A DNA stretch of 33,022 bases, from positions 1-33,022 of the forward strand of contig JAAWDR010000019.1 in the NCBI GenBank assembly GCA_022793875.1, read 5' to 3'. A model generated the notes under the pieces. It ran no database searches, was not told the DNA's origin, and worked only from the letters and a program-made list of their open reading frames with translations. The position numbers and the translations under genes were made by a program. Within the stretch, counting starts at the first letter, position 1; each line of letters opens with the position of its first letter. This stretch comes from Clostridia bacterium. GTDB lineage: Bacteria; Bacillota; Clostridia; TANB77; CAG-508. Shown one piece after another: positions 15,574 to 22,977 of the stretch.

Positions 15574-16085
15574 TGGATAATAGAAGTAAAAAGTTTGTGT
15601 TAGTGCCATTTTGTTTAATGGCACAAGCATATCAAGCAAAAGGAATTGTGAAATATGAATGGAAAGCATCAATAAAACCATTTATGAATTTATTGATTGA
15701 AAATGATATTAATATTATTCAAATGCCATGTGCAGAAAGTACATTTAATGATAGTTTAATAAGAGAGCCTAAAGGAATAAAAAAGTATGATACAGAAGAA
15801 TTTAATAGACACTGTGAGATGTTAGCTACACAAGTAGCAAGTCAAATAAAGACTATTTGCGAAAGTGGATATGAAATACTAGCTATTTTAGGAATAGAGC
15901 AATCACCATCATGTTGTGTAAATTATATATATACTAATAAAGGGATGGAAAATAGAAAAGGATTATTTATGGAAAAGTTATATCAAAAAATAGAAGAATT
16001 TGAAATTCCAATGATAGGTATAAATAGAAAATATGTTAATAAATCATTGAAAATGTTAGAAGAAATAGTTTATAGAAATATATAG
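15573..16085 (+). CDS. TudS-related (DUF523-like) putative desulfidase
   Basis: 170 residues. Three Cys are spaced as in TudS/DUF523: Cys14 in VPFCLMAQ, Cys53 in QMPCAES and Cys114 in GIEQSPSC, the triad that in TudS holds a [4Fe-4S] cluster used to remove sulfur from thiouracil. It most resembles the group annotated as CD3072-family TudS-related putative desulfidases in Clostridia, from memory. It is translationally coupled to the PP-loop protein before it and followed by mnmA. Desulfuration of a thiolated base or nucleoside is a reasonable inference but the substrate is not shown by sequence. Confidence 0.8.
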   Translation: MDNRSKKFVLVPFCLMAQAYQAKGIVKYEWKASIKPFMNLLIENDINIIQMPCAESTFNDSLIREPKGIKKYDTEEFNRHCEMLATQVASQIKTICESGYEILAILGIEQSPSCCVNYIYTNKGMENRKGLFMEKLYQKIEEFEIPMIGINRKYVNKSLKMLEEIVYRNI

Positions 16086-16086
16086 G

Positions 16087-16168
16087 TGTGACAAAGAGGT
16101 CGTCCCTTTTTGTCACAAAATAATAAAATTAAAAAAGTGTGACAAAAAGGGATGCCCCCTTTGTCACA
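16087..16168. repeat. Hairpin repeat, copy C (variant, paired halves)
   Basis: The two 31-base halves 16087-16117 and 16138-16168 are inverted copies with three mismatches. Each half is itself a near-palindrome with TGTGACAAA and TTTGTCACA ends around a C/G-rich centre (GTCGTCCC, GGGATGCC). It is the same design as copies A and B but with TGTGACA instead of GTGAGACA. It starts 1 base after the TudS-like stop and fills the gap before mnmA. Confidence 0.85.
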
Positions 16169-16188
16169 TTTTAAGAAAGAAGAAGAAT

Positions 16189-17244
16189 ATGGAAAATAAG
16201 AAAGTGTTACTTGGAATGAGTGGTGGAGTTGATAGTTCAGTATCAGCTTTATTATTGAAAGAACAAGGATATGAAGTGATTGGAACAACATTAGAACTAT
16301 TTGCAGGAAGTAGTTGTTGTAATGTAAATACATATTTAGATGCAAAAAATGTATGTAACTCAATAGGAGTGCCACATTTTACATATAATTATAAAGAAGA
16401 GTTTAAAAAATATGTAATAGATGATTTTATAAATTGTTATGCAAATTGTAAAACACCAAATCCGTGTATAGAATGTAATAAATATATGAAGTTTGGTGCG
16501 ATGTGGGAAAAGGCAAAAGAAATGTGCTGTAATTATATTGCAACTGGACATTATGCGAAAACAGAATATAGTGAAAAATATGGAAGATGGGTCTTAAAGA
16601 AATCAAAAGCAGGAAAAAAAGATCAAAGTTATGTTTTGTGGAATATACCAAAAGATTTAATAGAGCATGTGTTATTTCCGTTAGCTGATTTTGAAGAAAA
16701 AGAGCAAATAAGAGAAATTGCAAGGGAGCATAATTTAAAGGTTGCTAATAAACCTGATAGTGAAGATATTTGTTTTATACCTGATGGAAATTATAAGAAG
16801 TTTTTAGAAAATAATTCTGATATAAGACCAAAACAAGGAAATATAGTAAATTCAAAAGGAGAGATTTTAGGAAAACATACAGGATTATATAATTATACAA
16901 TAGGACAACGTAAAGGTCTTGGAATATCATATAAAGTTCCATTATTTGTTTTAGGTTTTAATGCTAAGAAAAATCAAGTAATTGTAGGAGAAGAAAACGA
17001 ATTATATAGAAAAGAAGTTATAGTTACAGATATAAATTTATTATTGGTAGATGAAATAAATGATTGGATGGATGTTGAAGTAAAAACAAGATACTCTGCA
17101 AAATCTGCTAAAGCTAAAATAAAACAAAATGATAATAAAATTGAAGTGGTATTTGAAGAACCACAAAGAGCAATAACTCCAGGACAATCTGCTGTATTTT
17201 ATGTAGGAGATATTGTTCTTGGAGGCGGAAAAATAAAACTATAA
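16189..17244 (+). CDS. mnmA: MnmA, tRNA-specific 2-thiouridylase
   Basis: 351 residues, normal for MnmA. N-terminal PP-loop GMSGGVDSS (9-17). The two catalytic Cys are Cys96 in NPCIECNKYMKFG and Cys195 in DSEDICFIP. The conserved TGHYAK, DQSYVLW and IGQRKGLGI segments are all present, and the C-terminal beta-barrel is intact. It thiolates U34 of tRNA(Lys, Glu, Gln) using sulfur relayed from a desulfurase, here plausibly SufS. RBS AAGAAAGAAG precedes ATG 16189. It sits immediately after repeat copy C. Confidence 0.96.
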   Translation: MENKKVLLGMSGGVDSSVSALLLKEQGYEVIGTTLELFAGSSCCNVNTYLDAKNVCNSIGVPHFTYNYKEEFKKYVIDDFINCYANCKTPNPCIECNKYMKFGAMWEKAKEMCCNYIATGHYAKTEYSEKYGRWVLKKSKAGKKDQSYVLWNIPKDLIEHVLFPLADFEEKEQIREIAREHNLKVANKPDSEDICFIPDGNYKKFLENNSDIRPKQGNIVNSKGEILGKHTGLYNYTIGQRKGLGISYKVPLFVLGFNAKKNQVIVGEENELYRKEVIVTDINLLLVDEINDWMDVEVKTRYSAKSAKAKIKQNDNKIEVVFEEPQRAITPGQSAVFYVGDIVLGGGKIKL

Positions 17245-17285
17245 AAAAGTTTAAAATAATCTTGAAATATATCAATATAGATATG

Positions 17286-17314
17286 TTGACATAATATTAT
17301 ATGTGTGATATAAT
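17286..17314 (+). promoter_or_regulatory. Consensus promoter for the 132-residue protein
   Basis: TTGACA (17286-17291), 17-base spacer, TATAAT (17309-17314). The start codon follows 50 bases later. Confidence 0.85.
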
Positions 17315-17363
17315 GCCTTTGTAACAATGTTTTGGAATATATATGAGTCTAGGAGGATAGTTT

Positions 17364-17762
17364 ATGGCTAATATCAACTTATCAAAACGGTTCTATGAAA
17401 AAAATGTATTAGAAGGTTGTAAAGAAATTTTTAAAGAAATGTATAGTACTACATCAAAATCAGGTTATTATATTATTAATGAAAATAATTTGATTTTACC
17501 TGAAATATTAGCAGTGTGTCTAAAAGCAGGATTTAATCTTAGTATATTTTTAAATGATTTTGGGTCGTGCCCTACTGGTTGTAATGTGAAAATTTTTAAT
17601 AAAAAAGATAATAAAGAAGGTGAAATTATAAAGATTTCATTTAGTGGACCACCTAATTATAGAGCTAAAGACTCAGAAGCTTATAAAAGACAAATTCTTG
17701 AAGCTAAAGATTCTGCTGAATGTGAAAATATTATAAGTGAATTAAATAAGATTTATCTATAA
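17364..17762 (+). CDS. Hypothetical protein, 132 residues
   Basis: 132 residues, soluble. The C-terminal part is mixed strand and helix with SFSGPPNYRAKDSEAY at about 91-106 and acidic helices to the end. There is a GSCPTGCNV segment (residues 67-75) with two Cys, and two more Cys at 19 and near 50. No family recognised. Expression looks strong: consensus promoter, AGGAGG 7 to 8 bases before the ATG, and a robust terminator, so it forms a one-gene unit between mnmA and the metK riboswitch. A sulfur-related role is only suggested by position. Confidence 0.78.
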   Translation: MANINLSKRFYEKNVLEGCKEIFKEMYSTTSKSGYYIINENNLILPEILAVCLKAGFNLSIFLNDFGSCPTGCNVKIFNKKDNKEGEIIKISFSGPPNYRAKDSEAYKRQILEAKDSAECENIISELNKIYL

Positions 17763-17776
17763 TATAATTCAGTATA

Positions 17777-17818
17777 AAAAATAAAGAAAGTAAGTAAAAG
17801 CTTGCTTTCTTTATTTTT
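17777..17818 (+). terminator. Strong rho-independent terminator
   Basis: 18-base stem, 17777-17794 against 17801-17818, with one G-T pair and a 6-base loop. It ends in TTTTT. Confidence 0.9.
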
Positions 17819-17836
17819 AAAAATTGTCTAAAAATG

Positions 17837-17865
17837 TTGACAATACGCTAAAAAGCGATTATAAT
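17837..17865 (+). promoter_or_regulatory. Promoter of the SAM riboswitch-metK unit
   Basis: TTGACA (17837-17842), 17-base spacer, TATAAT (17860-17865). Confidence 0.88.
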
Positions 17866-17885
17866 GGATATACAAATTATATATG

Positions 17886-17987
17886 TTATCAAGAGTGGAC
17901 GAGAGAATCGGCTTTATGACTCCACAGCAACCTGTGAAAAACAAGGTGCTAATACCGACAAAGTAAAGAAGTACTTTGGATGATGAT
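17886..17987 (+). ncRNA. SAM-I (S-box) riboswitch aptamer
   Basis: Core S-box elements in order: ATCAAGAG (17888-17895), the kink-turn GA region, the ATGAC...CCACAGCAACC segment, GGTGCTAATACC and the closing GATGATGA at the 3' side of P1. It lies between a strong promoter and an intrinsic terminator and upstream of metK. High SAM should favour the terminator and shut off metK. The SAM-I assignment is confident; the antiterminator pairing was not fully traced. Confidence 0.93.
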
Positions 17988-18005
17988 TTAAAAAATCGGA
18001 AATAT

Positions 18006-18045
18006 AAACCTTTGTACTTAATTGCTACAAAGGTTTTTTGTTTTT
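18006..18045 (+). terminator. Riboswitch-controlled intrinsic terminator
   Basis: AAACCTTTGTA (18006-18016) pairs with TACAAAGGTTT (18026-18036), followed by TTTGTTTTT. It is the expression platform of the SAM-I riboswitch. Confidence 0.9.
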
Positions 18046-18153
18046 AAAATATATTAGGTATTTGCATAATTCTTACAAAAATGTGATTAAATATTTTAAA
18101 GTAAAATATTGTAACATATATAGTAAAAATATAAAAAGAGAGGGAGTAATAAT

Positions 18154-19293
18154 ATGAGAAAATTATTTACATCAGAAAGTGTAACAGAGGGGCATCCAGA
18201 TAAATTATGTGATTACATATCAGATAGCGTATTAGATGCACATTTAGTACAAGATAAAAATTCAAGAGTAGCATGTGAGACAGTAGCGGGAAAAGGAGAA
18301 GTTTATATAACAGGAGAAATTACATCAACAGCACAAGTAAATATTGAAGAAATAGCAAGACAAGCCATTAAAGAAGTAGGATATGGAGATAGTGATTTAG
18401 ACATAGATTATAAAACATGTAAAGTTACTGTAAATGTATGTAAACAATCACCAGATATAGCGCTAGGAGTAGATAAATCATTAGAAAGTAAAGAGGGAGA
18501 GTTAGAGTCAGAAGGTGCTGGTGACCAAGGTATAATGTTTGGATATGCTTGTAATGAGACAGAAGAATTAATGCCATTGCCAATATCACTTGCTCATAAA
18601 TTAGCTAGAAGATTAACAGAAGTAAGAAAACAAAATATAATTAATTATTTAAGACCAGATGGAAAAGTACAAGTTACAGTTGAATATGAAGATGATAAGC
18701 CTGTAAGAGTTGATACAGTAGTAGTTTCAACACAACATGAAAAAGATGTTGATATGGAAATGTTAAAGAAAGATATAAAAGAAAAAGTTATAAATGAAGT
18801 AGTACCAAATGAGTTACTTGATGAAAATACTAAATACTTTATAAATCCAACAGGAAGATTTGTAATTGGTGGACCATTAGGAGATAGTGGTTTAACAGGA
18901 AGAAAAATTATTGTAGATACATATGGTGGTTATGCAAGACATGGTGGAGGCGCTTTTTCAGGAAAAGATGCTACTAAAGTTGATAGATCAGCAGCATATA
19001 TGGCTAGATTTATTGCTAAAAATATTGTTGCTAATAAATTAGCAGATAAATGTGAAATACAATTTTCATATGCAATAGGTGTTGCAAAACCAGTTTCTGT
19101 ATATGTCAATACTTATGGAACAAATACTATTCCAGAGGATGAAATAGTTAATAAAATATGTGAAAAATTTGATTTGACTCCAAGAGGTATTATAAATTAT
19201 TTAGGATTACAAAATCCAATTTATAGAGCTACTACAAATTATGGACATTTTGGGAAAGAAGATTTAAGTTGGGAAAAAGTTGTTGAAATTTGA
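18154..19293 (+). CDS. metK: S-adenosylmethionine synthetase
   Basis: 379 residues. The MetK landmarks are all visible: GHPDKLCD near the N-terminus, [12 protein letters not shown] in the middle, and the P-loop-like [22 protein letters not shown] at about 270-290. It makes SAM from methionine and ATP. Control by the SAM-I riboswitch upstream gives direct product feedback. AGAGGGAG precedes ATG 18154. The stop codon TGA (19291-19293) is the first three bases of repeat copy D, so insertion of the repeat may have replaced the original 3' end by little or nothing. Confidence 0.97.
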   Translation: MRKLFTSESVTEGHPDKLCDYISDSVLDAHLVQDKNSRVACETVAGKGEVYITGEITSTAQVNIEEIARQAIKEVGYGDSDLDIDYKTCKVTVNVCKQSPDIALGVDKSLESKEGELESEGAGDQGIMFGYACNETEELMPLPISLAHKLARRLTEVRKQNIINYLRPDGKVQVTVEYEDDKPVRVDTVVVSTQHEKDVDMEMLKKDIKEKVINEVVPNELLDENTKYFINPTGRFVIGGPLGDSGLTGRKIIVDTYGGYARHGGGAFSGKDATKVDRSAAYMARFIAKNIVANKLADKCEIQFSYAIGVAKPVSVYVNTYGTNTIPEDEIVNKICEKFDLTPRGIINYLGLQNPIYRATTNYGHFGKEDLSWEKVVEI

Positions 19294-19322
19294 GACACTT
19301 GGGACAGTACAAAAATGTCTCA
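19291..19322. repeat. Hairpin repeat, copy D (single unit)
   Basis: TGAGACA (19291-19297) pairs with TGTCTCA (19316-19322) around a centre containing TTGGGACAGTAC, related to copies A and B. Its TGA is the metK stop codon. TGTCGAA follows at 19340-19346. Confidence 0.8.
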
Positions 19323-19340
19323 TCTTAGAGGTTGATATAT

Positions 19341-19383
19341 GTCGAATTTTGCGATGAAAAAAGATTGCAGAGTTCGACTTTTT
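19341..19383 (+). terminator. Terminator after metK
   Basis: A 15-base stem with several G-T pairs, 19341-19355 against 19364-19378 (outer GTCGAA/TTCGAC), followed by TTTTT (19379-19383). The rest of the gap up to about 19510 is plain AT-rich sequence in which I see no gene. Confidence 0.7.
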
Positions 19384-19510
19384 GTAGTATTATAGAATAT
19401 ATTTAATTCAAAATTTAGTTCAAAAATTCTCAAAATTAAAATTCCAAAAACAAAGTAAAAAATATAAAAGAAAGAAATGATGAAATATTAAATTAACTAT
19501 TAAAGAAATA

Positions 19511-19539
19511 TTGACAAATGATAAATGTAGTAATATAAT
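19511..19539 (+). promoter_or_regulatory. Consensus promoter for the Rpn-type gene
   Basis: TTGACA (19511-19516), 17-base spacer, TATAAT (19534-19539). This decides the gene start: an in-frame TTG at 19511 is the -35 box, so translation must begin downstream. Confidence 0.8.
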
Positions 19540-19576
19540 AAGAAGTAATATAGAAATATTTACAATTAAAGAATAT

Positions 19577-20584
19577 ATGCTATATAAAAAGAAATATGAA
19601 ACAAAGGATATACAAGATATACAATTAAATGACCAAGAAGAAGAATATCAATATATAAACAATTCACATGATAAGATATTTAGAAAGTCATTAGAAAATA
19701 AAAAAGATGCAATTAGAGTAATAAATAGTTTTCTAAAATTAGAAAGTCAAATAAAAGAAGAAGATATAGAAAAATATAATAGTAGCTATATAACAGATAA
19801 ATTAAAAAATTCAGAAGCAGATATAGTATATAAAATTAAAGACAAAGATATATTCTTTCTAATTGAACATCAAAGTAAGATAGACTATTCTATGGCATAC
19901 AGGATATTGAAATATGAGATATCAATAATAGATAGTGTATTAATAGAAACAAAAGAAAAATATAAAAATAAGAATTATAGATATCCAGTTGTAATACCAA
20001 TAGTATTATATACAGGAGCTCAGGAATGGAATGCAGAATTAAATTTTAAAAATATACAATCGGAATTTAAAAATTTTGAAGGAATTGAATTAGCAAGATA
20101 TAGTATTTTTGATATAAATAAATTAGACAACAAAGAATTGTTAAAAGAAGAAAATATAATAAGTAAATTAATAGTACTTGAAAAATCAAAAACAAGAGAA
20201 CAATTTATAGAAAATGTAGAGAAAATATCAAATGAATTAAATAAAAAATGTTATACAAAAGATGAAAGAAGAATATGTAAAATAGCGACAAAAGCAATAT
20301 TAGAGACTGGGTTTAAAGAATTAGATACAGAAGAAATATTAAGTAAATTTGATAAGGAGGAAAATGATAATATGTTACAGTGTGCTGAAATGTTACAAAG
20401 AGAAATAAGAAGAGAAAAGAAAGAAGCAAGAGAAGCTGGAAAACTTGAAGGGAAACTTGAAGGAAAAATTGATATAATTAGAAATATGTTAAAAGAAAAA
20501 TTGTCAATGAATATTATAACAACAGTGTCAGGAATGAATGAACAAGAAATCCAAAAAATAGCTAAAGAAATGAAACTTATGTGA
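19577..20584 (+). CDS. Rpn-family PD-(D/E)XK nuclease / putative transposase
   Basis: 335 residues from ATG 19577, the first ATG after the promoter; its ribosome site is weak (TTAAAG). The N-terminal nuclease fold shows HDKIFRKSL (31-39), the catalytic Asp in EADIVYKI (Asp82) and Glu97-x-Gln99 in FLIEHQS, the PD-(D/E)XK signature of Rpn/transposase_31 proteins. MAYRILKYE follows, also typical. The C-terminus has a KLEGKLEGK repeat and a coiled coil, as often seen in this family. Rpn proteins cut DNA and promote recA-independent recombination, and recent work links them to phage defence. It is a one-gene unit with its own terminator. Family assignment is good. Confidence 0.83.
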   Translation: MLYKKKYETKDIQDIQLNDQEEEYQYINNSHDKIFRKSLENKKDAIRVINSFLKLESQIKEEDIEKYNSSYITDKLKNSEADIVYKIKDKDIFFLIEHQSKIDYSMAYRILKYEISIIDSVLIETKEKYKNKNYRYPVVIPIVLYTGAQEWNAELNFKNIQSEFKNFEGIELARYSIFDINKLDNKELLKEENIISKLIVLEKSKTREQFIENVEKISNELNKKCYTKDERRICKIATKAILETGFKELDTEEILSKFDKEENDNMLQCAEMLQREIRREKKEAREAGKLEGKLEGKIDIIRNMLKEKLSMNIITTVSGMNEQEIQKIAKEMKLM

Positions 20585-20611
20585 AATTATTTTAATATTC
20601 TAATATTATGC

Positions 20612-20642
20612 AAAAAGGTACACAGTAAAATGTGTACTTTTT
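20612..20642 (+). terminator. Rho-independent terminator after the Rpn-type gene
   Basis: Stem 20612-20624 against 20631-20642, with one G-T pair, ending in TTTTT. Confidence 0.82.
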
Positions 20643-20698
20643 ATTGTGTCTAAAATTGACCAATTAGTATAAATGTATAGAAAGTTTTCATAAAACAA

Positions 20699-20727
20699 TT
20701 GTAAGAAAAACATATTTGTGATATAGT
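20699..20727 (+). promoter_or_regulatory. Probable promoter of the ABC exporter operon
   Basis: TTGTAA (20699-20704), 17-base spacer, TATAGT (20722-20727), about 60 bases before the first gene. Confidence 0.55.
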
Positions 20728-20789
20728 ATAAAAGAAAAAATAGAAGATATAAAAACAAACTTTATCTTCAAGAAAGAAGGGGAATTGAA

Positions 20790-21677
20790 ATGAGTTTTGT
20801 ACTAAAAAATGTCTCAAAAACATATTCAGGAAAAAAAGTTGTAGACAACATTTCCTTAACACTAGAAAAACCAGGAGTATATGGACTACTTGGAACAAAT
20901 GGTGCAGGAAAAACAACAACAATAAGAATGTTATTAGGAATAATAAAAAAAGATAGTGGAGAAATAACATGGAATGGTAAAAAAGTAGATAGAAAAAGTG
21001 TAAATTTTGGATATTTGCCAGAAGAAAGAGGAGTATATCCTAAAACAAAAATATTTGATCAATTAATGTATTTTGCAGAGCTAAAAGGAATGAATAAACA
21101 AGAAGCGGAAAAAGAGATAAACAAATGGGCAAAAACATTAAAAGTAGAAGAATATTTACAATTACCAGCTGAGAAACTTTCAAAAGGAAATCAACAAAAA
21201 ATACAATTTATGACAGCAGTAATACATAATCCAGAATTAGTAGTATTAGATGAACCATTTAGTGGTTTAGATCCAGTAAATACTGAAATTTTGAAAAATA
21301 TTATAATTGATTTAGTTAAAAATGGAAAATATGTAATTATGTCAGCACATCAAATGCCTACAATAGAGGAATTTTGTAGTGATATATTAATTTTAAATAA
21401 AGGAAAAACTGTATTACAAGGAAATTTAAAACAAATAAAAGAAACATATCCAGCAAATAGAGTTAAAATTAATACTAACAAAAATATTGATGGTTACATT
21501 AATGAGTTGAGTTTAGAGATTGAGAATAATAATGATAATAATTATATTATTAAGATTAACAATGAAGAACAAGCACATGAGCTTTTAAATAAGCTTGTTG
21601 TTGATGGTGTTTTGGTTAATAGTTTTGAGATTATGAAACCGACTCTTAATGATATTTTTATTGAAAAGGTAGGCTAG
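20790..21677 (+). CDS. ABC exporter ATP-binding protein, NatA/YhaQ-like
   Basis: 295 residues. Walker A GTNGAGKTT near residue 35, Q-loop replaced by the GYLPEERGVYP segment characteristic of NatA/YhaQ proteins, signature LSKGNQQK, Walker B VVLDEPFSGLDP and H-loop SAHQM. The C-terminal 80 residues form the DUF4162-like accessory domain. It works with the permease encoded 56 bases downstream; NatAB exports Na+ in Bacillus, but related pairs handle other substrates, so the cargo is unknown. RBS AAGAAGGGG precedes ATG 20790. Confidence 0.9.
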   Translation: MSFVLKNVSKTYSGKKVVDNISLTLEKPGVYGLLGTNGAGKTTTIRMLLGIIKKDSGEITWNGKKVDRKSVNFGYLPEERGVYPKTKIFDQLMYFAELKGMNKQEAEKEINKWAKTLKVEEYLQLPAEKLSKGNQQKIQFMTAVIHNPELVVLDEPFSGLDPVNTEILKNIIIDLVKNGKYVIMSAHQMPTIEEFCSDILILNKGKTVLQGNLKQIKETYPANRVKINTNKNIDGYINELSLEIENNNDNNYIIKINNEEQAHELLNKLVVDGVLVNSFEIMKPTLNDIFIEKVG

Positions 21678-21733
21678 TTTGAAAAATAATAGCTATTCTT
21701 TTCCAAACTATATAAAAGAAAGGAAAATAAGAG

Positions 21734-22966
21734 ATGAGAGATATATTTACAGTAATTAAATTTACAATGAAAGAAATGATAAAAAGAAAATCATTTATAA
21801 TATCAACATTAATAATTTTAGTTTTAATAGTTGCAGGTTTTAATGTACCTAATATTATAAAATCTTTTAGTGGAAATGAAACTAATGGAACACAAGGAAA
21901 ACTATTAATAGTTGATAGTGAAGGAATTTTCGAAGGAAGTTTAGAATTATTAAAACAAGCAGATTTTGGATATGAAATAGATGTTCAAAATGTAACATTT
22001 GAAGAGATTAAAGAAAAAATAGAAAATGAAGAAATAGAATCAGCATTAATTATTGAACCACAAGAGAATAATATTAAAATTAGATATGTAGTTGAAAGTA
22101 CTACAATGATGGAAAGTGTGCCAGAAAACATAGTAAATTATATTAGTTCAATGTATACTAATATGCAAATAAGTAAATTAGGATTAACTGAAGAGCAAAT
22201 AAATTCAATTACACCTAATTTTGAGTTTAGTTTAGAGCAAACTGATGAAGAAGAGGCAAGTGGAAATATATTTGCAATAATGTTAATGTCAATTGTACTA
22301 TTTTATGCAATATATTTCTGTGCATATCAAGTATCAAGCTCAATAACAACAGAGAAAACATCAAAAATAATAGAAACATTAGTAACATCTACAAGTCCAA
22401 GAACAATAGTATTAGGAAAAACAATAGGAATTGGAATAGTAGGATTATTGCAAATGATTATAATAGTTGGAACTGCTTTAGTAAGTGCAAAAGCATTTTT
22501 AGACCCAGAATTATTAAATGCAGTATTAGATATGTCTAATATTACACCATATTTAGGAGTTGTTACTATTATATATTTCATATTAGGGTATTTTGCATAT
22601 GCTTTATTATATGCGTTAACAGGATCAACAGTTAGTAAACCAGAGGATATACAATCAGCAAATACACCAGTTGCTCTTTTAGCTGTAATAGGATTTTATT
22701 TATCATATTTTACAATGATGAATCCAACAAGTGAATTAAATTTATTTGCGTCAATGTTCCCAATATCATCACCATTTTGTATGCCTTTTAGAATAATGAT
22801 GGGATTGGCAAGTGTTACAGATGTTATTGTTTCTATTGCGATATTATTTGTAACTATATTAATAATTGCAAAAGTAACAATTAGAATATATGAAAATGCA
22901 ATATTAAATTACGGAACAAAGATGAGTCTAAAAGATATTATGAGAATGTATAAAAATAGCAAATAG
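21734..22966 (+). CDS. ABC-2 type permease, NatB/YhaP-like
   Basis: 410 residues. One membrane helix at about 20-42, a soluble extracytoplasmic region to about 175, then five helices to the C-terminus, the ABC-2 (NatB) layout. The first half of the membrane block has SSSITTEKTSKIIETLVTS, the coupling segment typical of this family. It pairs with the ATPase upstream and is followed by the GltD-like gene after only 11 bases, so the three are probably one transcript. Substrate not predictable. Confidence 0.88.
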   Translation: MRDIFTVIKFTMKEMIKRKSFIISTLIILVLIVAGFNVPNIIKSFSGNETNGTQGKLLIVDSEGIFEGSLELLKQADFGYEIDVQNVTFEEIKEKIENEEIESALIIEPQENNIKIRYVVESTTMMESVPENIVNYISSMYTNMQISKLGLTEEQINSITPNFEFSLEQTDEEEASGNIFAIMLMSIVLFYAIYFCAYQVSSSITTEKTSKIIETLVTSTSPRTIVLGKTIGIGIVGLLQMIIIVGTALVSAKAFLDPELLNAVLDMSNITPYLGVVTIIYFILGYFAYALLYALTGSTVSKPEDIQSANTPVALLAVIGFYLSYFTMMNPTSELNLFASMFPISSPFCMPFRIMMGLASVTDVIVSIAILFVTILIIAKVTIRIYENAILNYGTKMSLKDIMRMYKNSK

Positions 22967-22977
22967 GAGAAATCTTT

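Noticed and set aside
11097..19322. The four dispersed repeats as a CRISPR array
   Set aside because: They are palindromic, thousands of bases apart and without regular spacers or cas genes.
19511..19576. N-terminal extension of the Rpn-type gene from TTG 19511
   Set aside because: That TTG is the -35 box of a consensus promoter (TTGACA-17-TATAAT), so it cannot be in the transcript.
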